Virus record (IMG/VR): IMGVR_UViG_3300048444_000092
Span: 1 to 33,388 of that record
Origin: a virus
Length of the DNA: 33,388 nucleotides
Direction: 5' to 3' (one strand)
The first letter of the stretch is position 1. Each line of letters opens with the position of its first letter. Positions 8,409-15,959 of the stretch are shown piece after piece. Under the pieces are notes generated by a model. The model was not told where the DNA came from. It was given only the letters and a program-made list of their open reading frames with translations, and did no database searches. The position numbers were made by a program, and so were the translations under genes.

Positions 8409-8516
8409 ATTAACTCCTAATATTAAGCAAGTTTATGTGTATGCCGAACCATTCGCACATACTACTATTATATATATGTGTATGAATTTCTAAATTTCAA
8501 CCCCTAGAGTAAAAAA

Positions 8517-8735
8517 ATGCCAGCAAAGTTTAAACCTACAGAAAAAATTGTTGATAGAGCAACTAAAAAAATAAGTGTAAAACATTATTATCTTAAACAA
8601 GTGCCTCAGAATGAATTGTTTTCAGCACTTAATAATGATTCTACGCCAAATAAAAAGAAACAAAAGATTCGTAATGAATTGATTCGTAGAGGTGTAAAGA
8701 TAGTTCGTACTTCAAAACAAGCAGGCATCTGTTAA
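8517..8735 (+). CDS. Small basic conserved hypothetical protein
   Basis: 72 residues, strongly basic (MPAKFKPTEKIVDRATKK...), ending KKKQKIRNELIRRGVKIV. No membrane segment or known motif. The KIRNELIRRG helix looks like a nucleic-acid or protein-contact helix, but no function can be assigned. It is the only plus-strand gene in a minus-strand block and is divergent from hsp20. Its stop shares the bases TTAA (8732-8735) with the stop of the convergent gene, so the two 3' ends overlap by 4 bp. Confidence 0.75.
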   Translation: MPAKFKPTEKIVDRATKKISVKHYYLKQVPQNELFSALNNDSTPNKKKQKIRNELIRRGVKIVRTSKQAGIC

Positions 8736-9217
8736 CCTTCAATTCCAAAAGAATAAGTTACACGAGATTGTAATGGCGTTATTTCGTGGTCAGTACCTCT
8801 AGGTATGTAAACAATATCGCCTGGCATCATAACTTTATCTATTTCTTCTACTGCTAACTTGATACGACCTTTTACTTGTAGTAATAAAACGTCCATATTA
8901 TCTCTGTGTAATGGATAACTTTCATGTTTACCAAAACCCATAAATGCAATATTTGTAATTGTTTTGTTTGGACAAATGTCTTGCAATAAAGAAATAATTG
9001 TTTTTACAATAGGTTTAACAGATTGTCTTTGATGTAAATCATTTAACATGATTCTATTTTTATTAGGTTCTCTTTTAACTAAATCGTTAGGGTGACTATC
9101 AATCATGTTAACGATTGTAGTCCAGTTTTGATTGATTAGTTTAGGGTCAATACTTGTTTCGAAAACACGATTATTTTGTATTGCCGATGTTATATTTTGG
9201 GCAAAGTTCCCATTCAT
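8732..9217 (-). CDS. Cupin/JmjC-like putative Fe(II) oxygenase
   Basis: 161 residues. The C-terminal half reads as a double-stranded beta-helix: YPLHRDNMDVLLLQVKGRIK contains an H-x-D pair (HRD), and MMPGDIVYIPRGTDHEI contains the G-D turn and a distal histidine. These are the metal ligands expected in cupin_8/JmjC-type 2-oxoglutarate oxygenases. A basic residue for 2OG (R in LQSRVTY) follows. Substrates of this family include proteins, and in some members ribosomal proteins or tRNA; none can be chosen here. It starts inside regA (47-bp overlap), extending the clamp-loader/regA operon. Confidence 0.6.
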   Translation of the reverse strand: MNGNFAQNITSAIQNNRVFETSIDPKLINQNWTTIVNMIDSHPNDLVKREPNKNRIMLNDLHQRQSVKPIVKTIISLLQDICPNKTITNIAFMGFGKHESYPLHRDNMDVLLLQVKGRIKLAVEEIDKVMMPGDIVYIPRGTDHEITPLQSRVTYSFGIEG

Positions 9218-9584
9218 TCTTTTCTTTAAAAGGTATTATTTTAATTTGTTTTAGAGAACTACATTCTTTTACTTGTTCTGTATTTTGTATTTGAATTAAT
9301 CCCCAATCACTTAGCAATGTTGCTATAGTATTTCTACGTTCTAAATCTGATTGCTCTAAATTAGATTTCTTTCCGTCTAGCATAAACAACTCTTTAAAGT
9401 GTACTATAAAGTATCTACCTTGTTTATGTAATATATGACACGATTGAAATAATTTGTTTTCTTTTCTTGATGCAACACCGATACGTGTTAATGTTTCTCT
9501 TACTTTTAAAAAGTCATCTGGTTCTGCAATTGTTACTTCTAACATATCTGCAGGTGACCACGTTACTATATTATTTTCTTCCAC
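9171..9584 (-). CDS. regA: RegA translational repressor
   Basis: Homologue of T4 RegA (122 aa), an RNA-binding protein that blocks translation initiation of many early phage mRNAs. Seen: EPDDFLKVRETLTRIGVA, then QSCHILHKQGRYFIVHFKEL, ERRNTIATLLSDWGLIQI and the C-terminal CPKYNIGN, each alignable with T4. GTG 9584 has an AAGGTGAG Shine-Dalgarno and gives 137 aa. ATG 9545 would align exactly with the T4 start (M-L-E-V-T-I versus M-I-E-I-T-L) and give 124 aa but lacks a clear Shine-Dalgarno, so the start is open. Order 44-62-regA is as in T4, with an insertion between 44 and 62. Confidence 0.95.
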   Translation of the reverse strand: MEENNIVTWSPADMLEVTIAEPDDFLKVRETLTRIGVASRKENKLFQSCHILHKQGRYFIVHFKELFMLDGKKSNLEQSDLERRNTIATLLSDWGLIQIQNTEQVKECSSLKQIKIIPFKEKNEWELCPKYNIGNTK

Positions 9585-9948
9585 CTTTACTCACCTTCTT
9601 TCTTAATACATCTAATTGTTGAGGTGTAAGTAGTTGAATAACTTGTCTTGCTTTTTCATTGCTATATCCATAGTATTCTTTCACCACTTCAACATCATTT
9701 TCGATTTCTGGTTTAATCCATTTACTAAATCGTTTTCTCTTTCTAATAGTATTTATAAGAAATGCGAATTGTAGACGTGATTCTAAGTGGCCATATCTAT
9801 TCATTTCGTTAGCAAGTGCGACAGTATCAGGAAAGTAAGACAATGACCTATTAATTATAAAAGGTGCATATGCTTTTTCTGTCTCTTCATCTACCATGAT
9901 ATTTCTTTTACCATAGTTGATTTCGTTTAAATATTTAAATGGATTCAT
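9571..9948 (-). CDS. 62: gp62 clamp-loader small subunit
   Basis: 125 residues, shorter than T4 gp62 (187). The core pattern INRSLSYFPDTVALANEMNR matches the T4 region around SQFPECMPAVYAMN, followed by RKRFSKWIKPE (T4 GKRYGKWAK). With the gp44 tetramer it loads the gp45 ring. The T4 C-terminal extension is largely missing. The start overlaps the upstream oxygenase-like gene by 14 bp and the end overlaps regA by up to 14 bp. Identification is supported by the 44-62-regA context. Confidence 0.88.
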   Translation of the reverse strand: MNPFKYLNEINYGKRNIMVDEETEKAYAPFIINRSLSYFPDTVALANEMNRYGHLESRLQFAFLINTIRKRKRFSKWIKPEIENDVEVVKEYYGYSNEKARQVIQLLTPQQLDVLRKKVSKGGRK

Positions 9949-10426
9949 TATTTTTAAAATTCATTGATAAACATATTCTACCATCTAATGATGGTTCAAC
10001 GCCATGAACTAAATTAGTATCAAATAATACAAAATAATTCTCTCTAGGTTCTATTGTTATACCTTCATCTGGAAAAACTAAACTGCCTGATTCATCGCCA
10101 ACTTTTAAATAATATACTGCAGTCATATCAGCACGTTCATTTCTATGAGTATGAAACTTACAACCTTGACCACCAGAATACTCAGTTGCCCACATTTTTA
10201 TAACTTTCATTTTAACATGATTTTCAATTTCATTTGTCGTTATAGTCCAAGAAAGTGGTATTTCTTTATTGTAATTTTCCGAATCATATACTGGTTGCCA
10301 TATTTTACCACCAAGTATTCTAGTGATATTTATGTTTGTTCTTGTTTGGTCACGATGGCCATTTTCTTGAATATGATTTATAATCAAGTCTTTGTGTGTT
10401 ATTTCAAGTTTACTTAAACTCAACAT
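9935..10426 (-). CDS. Putative 2-oxoglutarate/Fe(II)-dependent oxygenase
   Basis: 163 residues with the layout of the 2OG-Fe(II) oxygenase fold: CKFHTHRNERADMTAVYYLK (first histidine ligand region, then a conserved strand), GSLVFPDEGITIEPRENYFV (G-x-L-V-F-P and the turn before the second histidine), FDTNLVHGVEPS (distal histidine) and DGRICLSMNF with the arginine expected to bind 2OG. The acidic iron ligand after the first histidine is not in the textbook H-x-D spacing, so activity is uncertain. Unusually, it is inserted between the two clamp-loader genes 44 and 62, overlapping both (17 and 14 bp). Confidence 0.75.
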   Translation of the reverse strand: MLSLSKLEITHKDLIINHIQENGHRDQTRTNINITRILGGKIWQPVYDSENYNKEIPLSWTITTNEIENHVKMKVIKMWATEYSGGQGCKFHTHRNERADMTAVYYLKVGDESGSLVFPDEGITIEPRENYFVLFDTNLVHGVEPSLDGRICLSMNFKNNESI

Positions 10427-11345
10427 TTGCCATAATCTCTGTCAAACATGCTACCATATTTAGTTCATGGTCAGCAACAAAAGAATTTTTGTATTGATAA
10501 TCAGCAAGTATAATTACAAGTTGTGGTATACTTTCTGGTTTGACATTCTCGTGCATAGTATCATAGACACCACGAATAATTGCCACTGGGTCAATATCAA
10601 TATTGTTTACAACCCATGTTCGCATACGTTTGAAATCTTTTGCTTTCAAGGCAGGATATAAATCATTGAAACTGTCATCTTGTCTTATTAAAACTTCTGC
10701 ATCAATTGTGCCACCAATAGAGTTACGTTGACACTCATTTAAAACTCTACGCCAATCTGGTGCATGTTTACTAATAAGTTCTGCAATTACATCTTTATTG
10801 TATTTAATATTTTCTTGAGTAAGAATATCTTCAAGACGTTTCATAAATTGCATACACAATTGTGCCATAGTTTTCTTATCAGTATTAAACTCATAAACAC
10901 CACATCTTGAATGTAGTGGTTCAATCACACGATTCTTAAAATTACATGTGAGAATAAATCTACAGTTCTGAGAAAACTCTTCGATGAAACCACGAAGTGC
11001 TGGTTGAGTTGATTGTGGATTCAAATAGTCTGCTTCATCTAGTATGACTACTTTGTAACCACCCTGTAATGAGATAGAAGATGCAAACTGTTTTATCTTA
11101 CCACGAAGTGTATCTATGTTACCTTCTTCTGACCCATTGATAACAATGTAATCAAGTTGAAGTTGTTCGCATATTGCTTTTGCTACAGTTGTCTTACCAA
11201 GACCTGCAGTACCAGTGAATAACATATTTGGTATTTCACCAGATTCAACAATCTTAGTAAATGTATCTTTTAGTTGTTTTTGAAGTATTGTCTGTTCGAC
11301 AGTTTTTGGTCGATACTTCTCGACCCATAAGAAATCATCATTCAT
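10410..11345 (-). CDS. 44: gp44 clamp-loader large subunit (AAA+ ATPase)
   Basis: 311 residues (T4 gp44 is 319). Walker A is FTGTAGLGKTTVAKA (about residue 43), Walker B VVILDEADYLNP, sensor 1 LTCNFKNR and the SRC arginine-finger motif HSRCGVYEF; the N-terminus LWVEKYRPKTVEQTILQ is the standard clamp-loader start. It hydrolyses ATP to open and load gp45 at primer-template junctions, with gp62. It has its own consensus promoter and a leader of about 90 nt with a 12-bp stem, suggesting regulation separate from gp45. Confidence 0.97.
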   Translation of the reverse strand: MNDDFLWVEKYRPKTVEQTILQKQLKDTFTKIVESGEIPNMLFTGTAGLGKTTVAKAICEQLQLDYIVINGSEEGNIDTLRGKIKQFASSISLQGGYKVVILDEADYLNPQSTQPALRGFIEEFSQNCRFILTCNFKNRVIEPLHSRCGVYEFNTDKKTMAQLCMQFMKRLEDILTQENIKYNKDVIAELISKHAPDWRRVLNECQRNSIGGTIDAEVLIRQDDSFNDLYPALKAKDFKRMRTWVVNNIDIDPVAIIRGVYDTMHENVKPESIPQLVIILADYQYKNSFVADHELNMVACLTEIMANVEFK

Positions 11346-11363
11346 AATATAAAGTTCAAAGGT

Positions 11364-11428
11364 GAGAGTTGTAAGAAAGCGTTGTGTATAATATTACTGT
11401 GACACCTAGCAATGTGCTTACAACTCTC
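11364..11428 (-). promoter_or_regulatory. Long stem-loop in the gp44 mRNA leader
   Basis: On the minus strand GAGAGTTGTAAG (11417-11428) and CTTACAACTCTC (11364-11375) form a perfect 12-bp stem enclosing 41 nt, starting about 10 nt after the predicted transcription start. It ends about 18 nt before the ATG. A candidate binding site for a translational regulator (RegA and gp43 act this way in T4) or an mRNA-stability element. Confidence 0.7.
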
Positions 11429-11444
11429 GAAATTAAAAAAGAGT

Positions 11445-11473
11445 ATTATAACAGGTCTAACTAGACTTGTCAA
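11445..11473 (-). promoter_or_regulatory. Consensus sigma-70 promoter of gp44
   Basis: TTGACA (11468-11473), 17 bp, TATAAT (11445-11450), minus strand. The -35 lies in the last codons of the preceding gene. AGGTCT and AGACCT form a 6-bp dyad around the -35 (11453-11479). Confidence 0.87.
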
Positions 11474-11684
11474 GACCTTGCTTAGATTGAAATTGTTCGC
11501 ACAATTGTATAATCTGAGTTGCTTGGTCTCTAAGTTGACCTATAGTTGTCAACTCTTCTCCTTTGAAACCACCTCTTTGTACTACTGTATCAATGACTGC
11601 TACTGTTGAACGTGCAACTCTATTTGATACTTCGTATATTTGCGAGTGGTCTTCTTCTTTCTTTTCAGGTACTGGTTTTGCCAT
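11457..11684 (-). CDS. Hypothetical protein between gp45 and gp44, 75 aa
   Basis: ATG 11684 is chosen because CGGAG lies 7 nt before it; the longer frame (to 11720) lies inside gp45. The product begins MAKPVPEKKEEDHSQIYEV and has a helical body (SNRVARSTVAVIDTVVQRGG, QLRDQATQIIQLCEQF). No membrane segment. T4 encodes the RNA-polymerase-binding protein RpbA next to gene 45, but that protein is longer and no similarity is evident. The gene follows gp45 with almost no gap, so it is co-transcribed with the clamp. Confidence 0.8.
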   Translation of the reverse strand: MAKPVPEKKEEDHSQIYEVSNRVARSTVAVIDTVVQRGGFKGEELTTIGQLRDQATQIIQLCEQFQSKQGLDKSS

Positions 11685-11685
11685 T

Positions 11686-12363
11686 TTATGCTCCGTATGT
11701 TGAAGATTTCTCAAGTGCAATAAAATATTCTATGTCACTCTGAGTACTTGTGAATTGTGAAATTAATTTTGAAGAGATTGCTACATGAAAGTCTTCATCA
11801 ATAACTTTTAAATTATTCACATTCATTATAAAGTTGAAGTTTACACCTTCAGGGTAAGTACCTTCAACATCTATGCTAAACAAGTTCGAAGTTGCATTTG
11901 ATATATCAGCAATTGATAATCTTACTGCGCCCTGAGTATTAGAGATAGACAATTCACTATGCCCTAAAACACCAGCGGCCTTACGAACTCTTGCAAGTGT
12001 ATCACTATCTAGTGTAAAATTAACTTCTGCTTCTGGCATAACAACGTCTTTACCAGATGAAGTTAACATATCTGGGTCGCTATAGTAATACTTTACTGCA
12101 GAACGACCAGTCTTGTCACCGATAGTTACATAATCAGATTCAAATGAAAGATTCGCACCATCTACTAAATCTAAGACGTTTAGAAATTCACCTAAATCAT
12201 ATATGCCAAACCCTTGTGGGAATGACTCTTGAATTGTTGCCGATGAAAGAACATTTCTTGCTACAGAAATAGTCTTTATTTGATTACCCGATTCGACAAC
12301 GATGTTCGGGTTGATAGTTGCATAATTTCTTAATACACCTATCGTTTGGTCACTTAGTTCCAT
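11686..12363 (-). CDS. 45: gp45 sliding clamp
   Basis: 225 residues (T4 gp45 is 228). The N-terminus MELSDQTIGVLRNYATINPN matches the T4 clamp start, with IYDLGEFLNVLDLV and a C-terminal FIALEKSSTYGA as further family landmarks. The trimeric ring tethers gp43 to DNA and, in T4, also activates late transcription with gp55 and gp33. AGGAG precedes ATG 12363. A candidate internal promoter inside gp46 (12487-12515) could supply extra clamp mRNA. Confidence 0.95.
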   Translation of the reverse strand: MELSDQTIGVLRNYATINPNIVVESGNQIKTISVARNVLSSATIQESFPQGFGIYDLGEFLNVLDLVDGANLSFESDYVTIGDKTGRSAVKYYYSDPDMLTSSGKDVVMPEAEVNFTLDSDTLARVRKAAGVLGHSELSISNTQGAVRLSIADISNATSNLFSIDVEGTYPEGVNFNFIMNVNNLKVIDEDFHVAISSKLISQFTSTQSDIEYFIALEKSSTYGA

Positions 12364-12372
12364 GATATACTC

Positions 12373-14088
12373 CTATCTAATTTTACTAAAGTTCTTATCT
12401 TTGATAAACTCAATCTTTCTATCAAAGATTGAATCCTCAAGTTCTCCCTTATGGGATATTACAAATACTTTTGTATCTTCCTGCAAAGTATACAGTATTT
12501 TCATTAAATTGTCAACCCCTTCCATATCTAAAGATGAATCAAATGTTTCATCAAGTACCAGAAGATTGGTTGCTACACTATTTTTCATCTTAGCGATTTG
12601 TCGCCAAGTAAATAATAATGACAGGTCAATTCTTTGTTTTTCACCTTCTGAAAAAGAATCATAAGTAAAAGCATCACGGTGACGAGAACGAATAGTCTCT
12701 ACGAAACTTTCGTCTAAGTCAAAGTGAACAAAGAAATCTAGTGTCTGTAAATATTGATTAGTCAATTTATTTATTACAGGTAAATATTGTTTTATTATTT
12801 TTGATTTGATACCAGTATCTCTTAACAGTTCACCACTTACTTGATGATAAGAAAACTGTTCATTCAATTTATATTTTTCGTCTTGATGCTTTTCTTTCTC
12901 TTTTCTATATTCTTCTAGGTCTGCATTCGCATCTGATAAATCGCCACTTGATTCTATTTTAGAATCTATTTCATTTCTTAATGAATCAATTACTTTATTT
13001 AATTTATCAATAGTTTTATTATTACCAGATATCTCTGAATTATATTTTGCACAATCATCAATCGTATCTTGAAATAGTTGTATTGATTTTTTATAGTTTT
13101 CTCTTTCTGTATCTGATTTATCTAAACCTACTTTTAAATCGTCTAGTCTTTTTTTAGTTGTCTTTATTTTTTCTCGTTTTAATTTCAAGTCTATTTCTTG
13201 ACTACATGTAGGACATTCATCGTTTTCAGAAAAGAATTTATGTTCTTTCTTAACAACTTTAAATTGTGCATTTATATTTGCGACAGTTTCTTCAAACCTC
13301 TCTTTTACTTTTATTACAGAACTTTGCATGTCTATTGCAGGTTGTAATGACATATCAACTTGTTTAGTTAATTCTATATTTTTATCATTCAGTACTCTAA
13401 TGTCTTCTTGAGTAGAAACAATCATGTCTTCTTTTTCTTTTCTAAACTGTGCATTTACACTTGCTATATCTCTTAGATATTTTTTCTGTGCATTTATTTT
13501 TGAATCAACTAGATTAATATCATTTTCGTTTTGTGTAATCTTTTCTCTTAAGATTGATATCTTTTCTTTTAACAATTGATTCATTATAGAAAACATATTA
13601 ATATCGAGTAGGTCTTCGATTACACCTCTACGTTGTTGTGAGGATAACTGCATAAAAGGTATAAAACTCGAAGACCCTAAAACTACAATTTGGTGAAAAG
13701 ATTTATGATTTAATTTGAGAATGTTTTTCTCTAGCATTGCCTGATAGTCTGTAACATGAGAGTTTTGATTTGCCATGTTACCATCTATCCAGACTTCAAA
13801 CTTATTTGGTTTGATTGTTCTAACTATTTTAAATTGTTTTTTGCCGATTCTAAATTCTACTTCGACTACAGTACCTTTCTGATTGACAGAATTAACTAAC
13901 TGCATTTTAGATATCTTACGATGTGGTTTACCAAACAACCCAAAAGATATCGCATCTAACATTGTAGATTTACCAGCACCATTTTGTCCGACTACTAATG
14001 TAGTTGGTGTTTTTTCAAAATCGATTTCTGTAAAGTTGTTACCGGTACTAAGAAAATTCTTGTACCTCAATTTCTCAAAATGTATCAT
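12373..14088 (-). CDS. 46: gp46 recombination endonuclease subunit (Rad50/SbcC-like)
   Basis: 571 residues (T4 gp46 is 560). Walker A VVGQNGAGKSTMLDAISFGL is near residue 33. A long coiled coil surrounds the zinc hook CPTC (ENDECPTCSQE, about residue 295), and the C-terminal half has the ABC signature SFSEGEKQRIDLSL and Walker B LLVLDETFDSSLD. With gp47 it forms the Mre11-Rad50-type complex that resects DNA ends for recombination-dependent replication. Its ATG 14088 overlaps the stop of a 43-codon frame as ATGA, and it lacks a strong Shine-Dalgarno of its own, so translational coupling is likely. Confidence 0.97.
   Translation of the reverse strand: MIHFEKLRYKNFLSTGNNFTEIDFEKTPTTLVVGQNGAGKSTMLDAISFGLFGKPHRKISKMQLVNSVNQKGTVVEVEFRIGKKQFKIVRTIKPNKFEVWIDGNMANQNSHVTDYQAMLEKNILKLNHKSFHQIVVLGSSSFIPFMQLSSQQRRGVIEDLLDINMFSIMNQLLKEKISILREKITQNENDINLVDSKINAQKKYLRDIASVNAQFRKEKEDMIVSTQEDIRVLNDKNIELTKQVDMSLQPAIDMQSSVIKVKERFEETVANINAQFKVVKKEHKFFSENDECPTCSQEIDLKLKREKIKTTKKRLDDLKVGLDKSDTERENYKKSIQLFQDTIDDCAKYNSEISGNNKTIDKLNKVIDSLRNEIDSKIESSGDLSDANADLEEYRKEKEKHQDEKYKLNEQFSYHQVSGELLRDTGIKSKIIKQYLPVINKLTNQYLQTLDFFVHFDLDESFVETIRSRHRDAFTYDSFSEGEKQRIDLSLLFTWRQIAKMKNSVATNLLVLDETFDSSLDMEGVDNLMKILYTLQEDTKVFVISHKGELEDSIFDRKIEFIKDKNFSKIR
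12487..12515 (-). promoter_or_regulatory. Candidate internal promoter for gp45, inside gp46
   Basis: TTGACA (12510-12515), 17 bp, TATACT (12487-12492), within the gp46 coding sequence and about 120 bp before the gp45 start. One mismatch in the -10. The spacing is identical to the other promoters of the window, but coding constraint makes chance occurrence possible. Confidence 0.45.
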
Positions 14089-14216
14089 AAATTATATTGT
14101 TTCTTTATTTTTTCTGGTATGGGTTCATGAAATGGAATCCCGTTCATCGTTCTCACTTTCATTTCTAGAATTAGATTTCTGTTTTTTCCTGAATATTCTT
14201 TCGTAGTTTTCTTCAT
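14085..14216 (-). CDS. Small gene nested out of frame upstream of gp46, 43 aa
   Basis: ATG 14216 is preceded by AGGA at 6 nt. The frame encodes MKKTTKEYSGKNRNLILEMK ... NGIPFHEPIPEKIKKQYNL and ends in TGA overlapping the gp46 ATG (ATGA, 14085-14088). It overlaps the preceding 49-aa gene by 92 bp in another frame. The Shine-Dalgarno, the exact coupling to gp46 and the ordinary composition support it. No homologue recognised. Confidence 0.5.
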   Translation of the reverse strand: MKKTTKEYSGKNRNLILEMKVRTMNGIPFHEPIPEKIKKQYNL

Positions 14217-14274
14217 ATTTTTTCCTGTCAGTTGGTCTTTGTTTTGAACCTTTACCACCATGCCACTTGCTCAT
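14125..14274 (-). CDS. Small conserved phage protein, 49 aa (MSKWHGGKGS type)
   Basis: ATG 14274 overlaps the gp47 stop (ATGA, 14271-14274). The N-terminus MSKWHGGKGSKQRPTDRKKY is of a type common as a small uncharacterised protein in T4-like and other marine phages; the tail after NYERIFRKK is low-complexity and acidic. Strongly basic first half, possibly nucleic-acid binding. Function unknown. The 3' two thirds are shared with another frame. Confidence 0.75.
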   Translation of the reverse strand: MSKWHGGKGSKQRPTDRKKYEENYERIFRKKQKSNSRNESENDERDSIS

Positions 14275-15329
14275 TGTATTTCAAGATTCTGTGCCTCTGT
14301 CATCAAAGATGATATTTCTCTTTTAATTCTATTTTTATCTAAATCAGTTTGTACTGAGTCGATGTAATTATACACTACTGTTTCAGTATTGTCAATGTTT
14401 ATTTCGCCGTCATCTACATTTGTGCCAATAAACTCAGAAAAGTCTTCTGCAATTTTTAGTTCATGTATTTTTTGACTTTGTATTCTATCAACAAATCTTT
14501 CAAACTTGTAACTATCACCTTTGTTGACTACAATTAGTTTTACAAATTTATTATCTAGATATCTTAAATCTTGAAAGTCATTTATCTTTTCGTGGTCATA
14601 ATATATTTTTTCAAAGATAGTGTTTGGATTTAGTATTGCTTCTATTTCTCTTGTTTCAGTATCAAGAACATGAAAGTATTTTTTATCGCCACAATCATTC
14701 CAGAAGAACTCCATTTGTGCCCCTAGATAATGTATGTTACCCTGAGAAGACTTAGCATGAAAATGTCCAGTCAATACCATTTCGAATCTATCAAATAATT
14801 TTCTATCCATACCGTCATGTGCTGGCATACCTCGATACATGTCAAAACCAATTAGTTCTAAGTGGGCACCAATGATAGATGCATTACAATTGTTAATAAA
14901 CTCTAGTGATTCTTTTTCATTGTCATCTGCAATCCATGGCACTAGACCTATTTTTAATCCATCATAATCCATGACAGTAGGTTTTTGAATGATATTTACT
15001 TCATTCATATAGTGACCTTGTAATTCTTTTAGTGAGTTCAACTCATTCGTGTTTTTAAAATAAGTGTCGTGATTACCTAGAATAATGTCCATAGTCATAC
15101 CATATTCTCTTAGTTTCTCAAGAAATATTTTACGATTATGATTTAAGCATTTGAAATTGACTGTTTTACGATTATCGTAGTAATCACCAAGATGTAATAT
15201 TCTTGTAATGTTGTTTTCTAGTAAATAGGGAAAGAATACATCACGATAAAATAATTCTTGATAGTCCATAAATATATCAGAAGAATTACGAATACCGCAA
15301 TGGGTATCATTTAAGATAGCAATTTTCAT
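14271..15329 (-). CDS. 47: gp47 recombination nuclease subunit (Mre11/SbcD-like)
   Basis: 352 residues (T4 gp47 is 339). Metallophosphoesterase motifs in order: MKIAILNDTHCGI (D-x-H), RILHLGDYYDNR (GD), IILGNHDTYF (GNH[D]), IIGAHLEL and VLTGHFHAKS (GHxH). It is the nuclease partner of gp46. ATG 15329 is chosen because an upstream in-frame extension lies across the promoter; a GAGGA Shine-Dalgarno sits about 6 nt before ATG 15329, giving the family-typical start MKIAILNDTH. The consensus promoter at 15355-15383 gives a leader of about 20 nt. Confidence 0.97.
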   Translation of the reverse strand: MKIAILNDTHCGIRNSSDIFMDYQELFYRDVFFPYLLENNITRILHLGDYYDNRKTVNFKCLNHNRKIFLEKLREYGMTMDIILGNHDTYFKNTNELNSLKELQGHYMNEVNIIQKPTVMDYDGLKIGLVPWIADDNEKESLEFINNCNASIIGAHLELIGFDMYRGMPAHDGMDRKLFDRFEMVLTGHFHAKSSQGNIHYLGAQMEFFWNDCGDKKYFHVLDTETREIEAILNPNTIFEKIYYDHEKINDFQDLRYLDNKFVKLIVVNKGDSYKFERFVDRIQSQKIHELKIAEDFSEFIGTNVDDGEINIDNTETVVYNYIDSVQTDLDKNRIKREISSLMTEAQNLEIQ

Positions 15330-15354
15330 TGAATGTTCCTCACAATTGTGTAGT

Positions 15355-15383
15355 ATTATATATATCTCGGCAACTTTTGTCAA
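15355..15383 (-). promoter_or_regulatory. Consensus sigma-70 promoter of gp47
   Basis: TTGACA (15378-15383), 17 bp, TATAAT (15355-15360) on the minus strand. It drives 47, the two small genes and 46, back to back with the late promoter at 15409. Confidence 0.88.
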
Positions 15384-15408
15384 CCACTAATTTGCAGGTT
15401 GTAAAATA

Positions 15409-15416
15409 TATAAATA
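15409..15416 (+). promoter_or_regulatory. T4-type late promoter, leaderless spacing
   Basis: Perfect TATAAATA, 5 nt (GATGT), then ATG 15422. With the T4 late start site about 6 nt after the box, transcription would begin at the A of the ATG. No Shine-Dalgarno is possible. Confidence 0.8.
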
Positions 15417-15421
15417 GATGT

Positions 15422-15958
15422 ATGGCAGTAAACTCAACAGTACAAGTAGATGACCAGAATCTAACCACGAATCTAAATTATCTACAACCAACTGGATTTA
15501 AACTTTTAATAGATAGAGTTAAATATCCTAATTTAGAATACTTTTGTCAAGGTGTTGCACACCCGAGTGTTCAATTAAATCCTGTCGAGTTGCCTACAAG
15601 AAGAATTACATCTGTACCACTTGCTGGTGATAAAATAACTCATGGTGAAATTACATTTACAATAATACTTGATGAAAACATGACTGGTTATAATGAAATG
15701 TTTAATTGGTTACAACGACTAGTAAATGATGGACAAGTAAATCCTATACAAAGAAATACTAAATTTCCAACTTATGCAGATATAACTCTTGCAATATTAT
15801 CGAGTCACAATAACACAACTCAAAAAATTAGATACAAAGATTGTTTACCTACTGGTTTAGGTGCTATAAACTTTGTTACTACGACTGGTTCAGTAACGTA
15901 CTTAACTTTTGATGCTACGTTTAGATTTAGTCAATTTGAGATAATCGCACAAACCTAA
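15422..15958 (+). CDS. Tail-tube-like virion structural protein (gp19/gp54-type fold)
   Basis: 178 residues starting MAVNSTVQVDDQNLTTNLNY; an upstream in-frame extension would cross the late promoter and is rejected. The layout (YLQPTGFKLLIDRVKYPNLE, a mid-region GDKITHGEITFTIILDE, a helix MFNWLQRLV and a final strand LTFDATFRFSQFEI) parallels the phage's own tail-tube protein gp19 at 29496-30023 (GDRTFESWTATIIND, MERWQNGI, FTVEFAIQYWE). This suggests a tail-tube-fold protein of the tube or baseplate junction, as gp54 is in T4. Late expression from its own TATAAATA fits. The exact role is inferred. Confidence 0.65.
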   Translation: MAVNSTVQVDDQNLTTNLNYLQPTGFKLLIDRVKYPNLEYFCQGVAHPSVQLNPVELPTRRITSVPLAGDKITHGEITFTIILDENMTGYNEMFNWLQRLVNDGQVNPIQRNTKFPTYADITLAILSSHNNTTQKIRYKDCLPTGLGAINFVTTTGSVTYLTFDATFRFSQFEIIAQT

Positions 15959-15959
15959 T

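Noticed and set aside
8409-8516. Sigma-70 promoters in the hsp20/8517 divergent spacer
   Set aside because: TATA-like stretches are present but no -35 at 16-18 bp; nothing like the other promoters of the window.
15330-15421. N-terminal extensions of gp47 and the tail-tube-like gene across the divergent promoter region
   Set aside because: They would translate the promoters; the internal ATGs match family starts.
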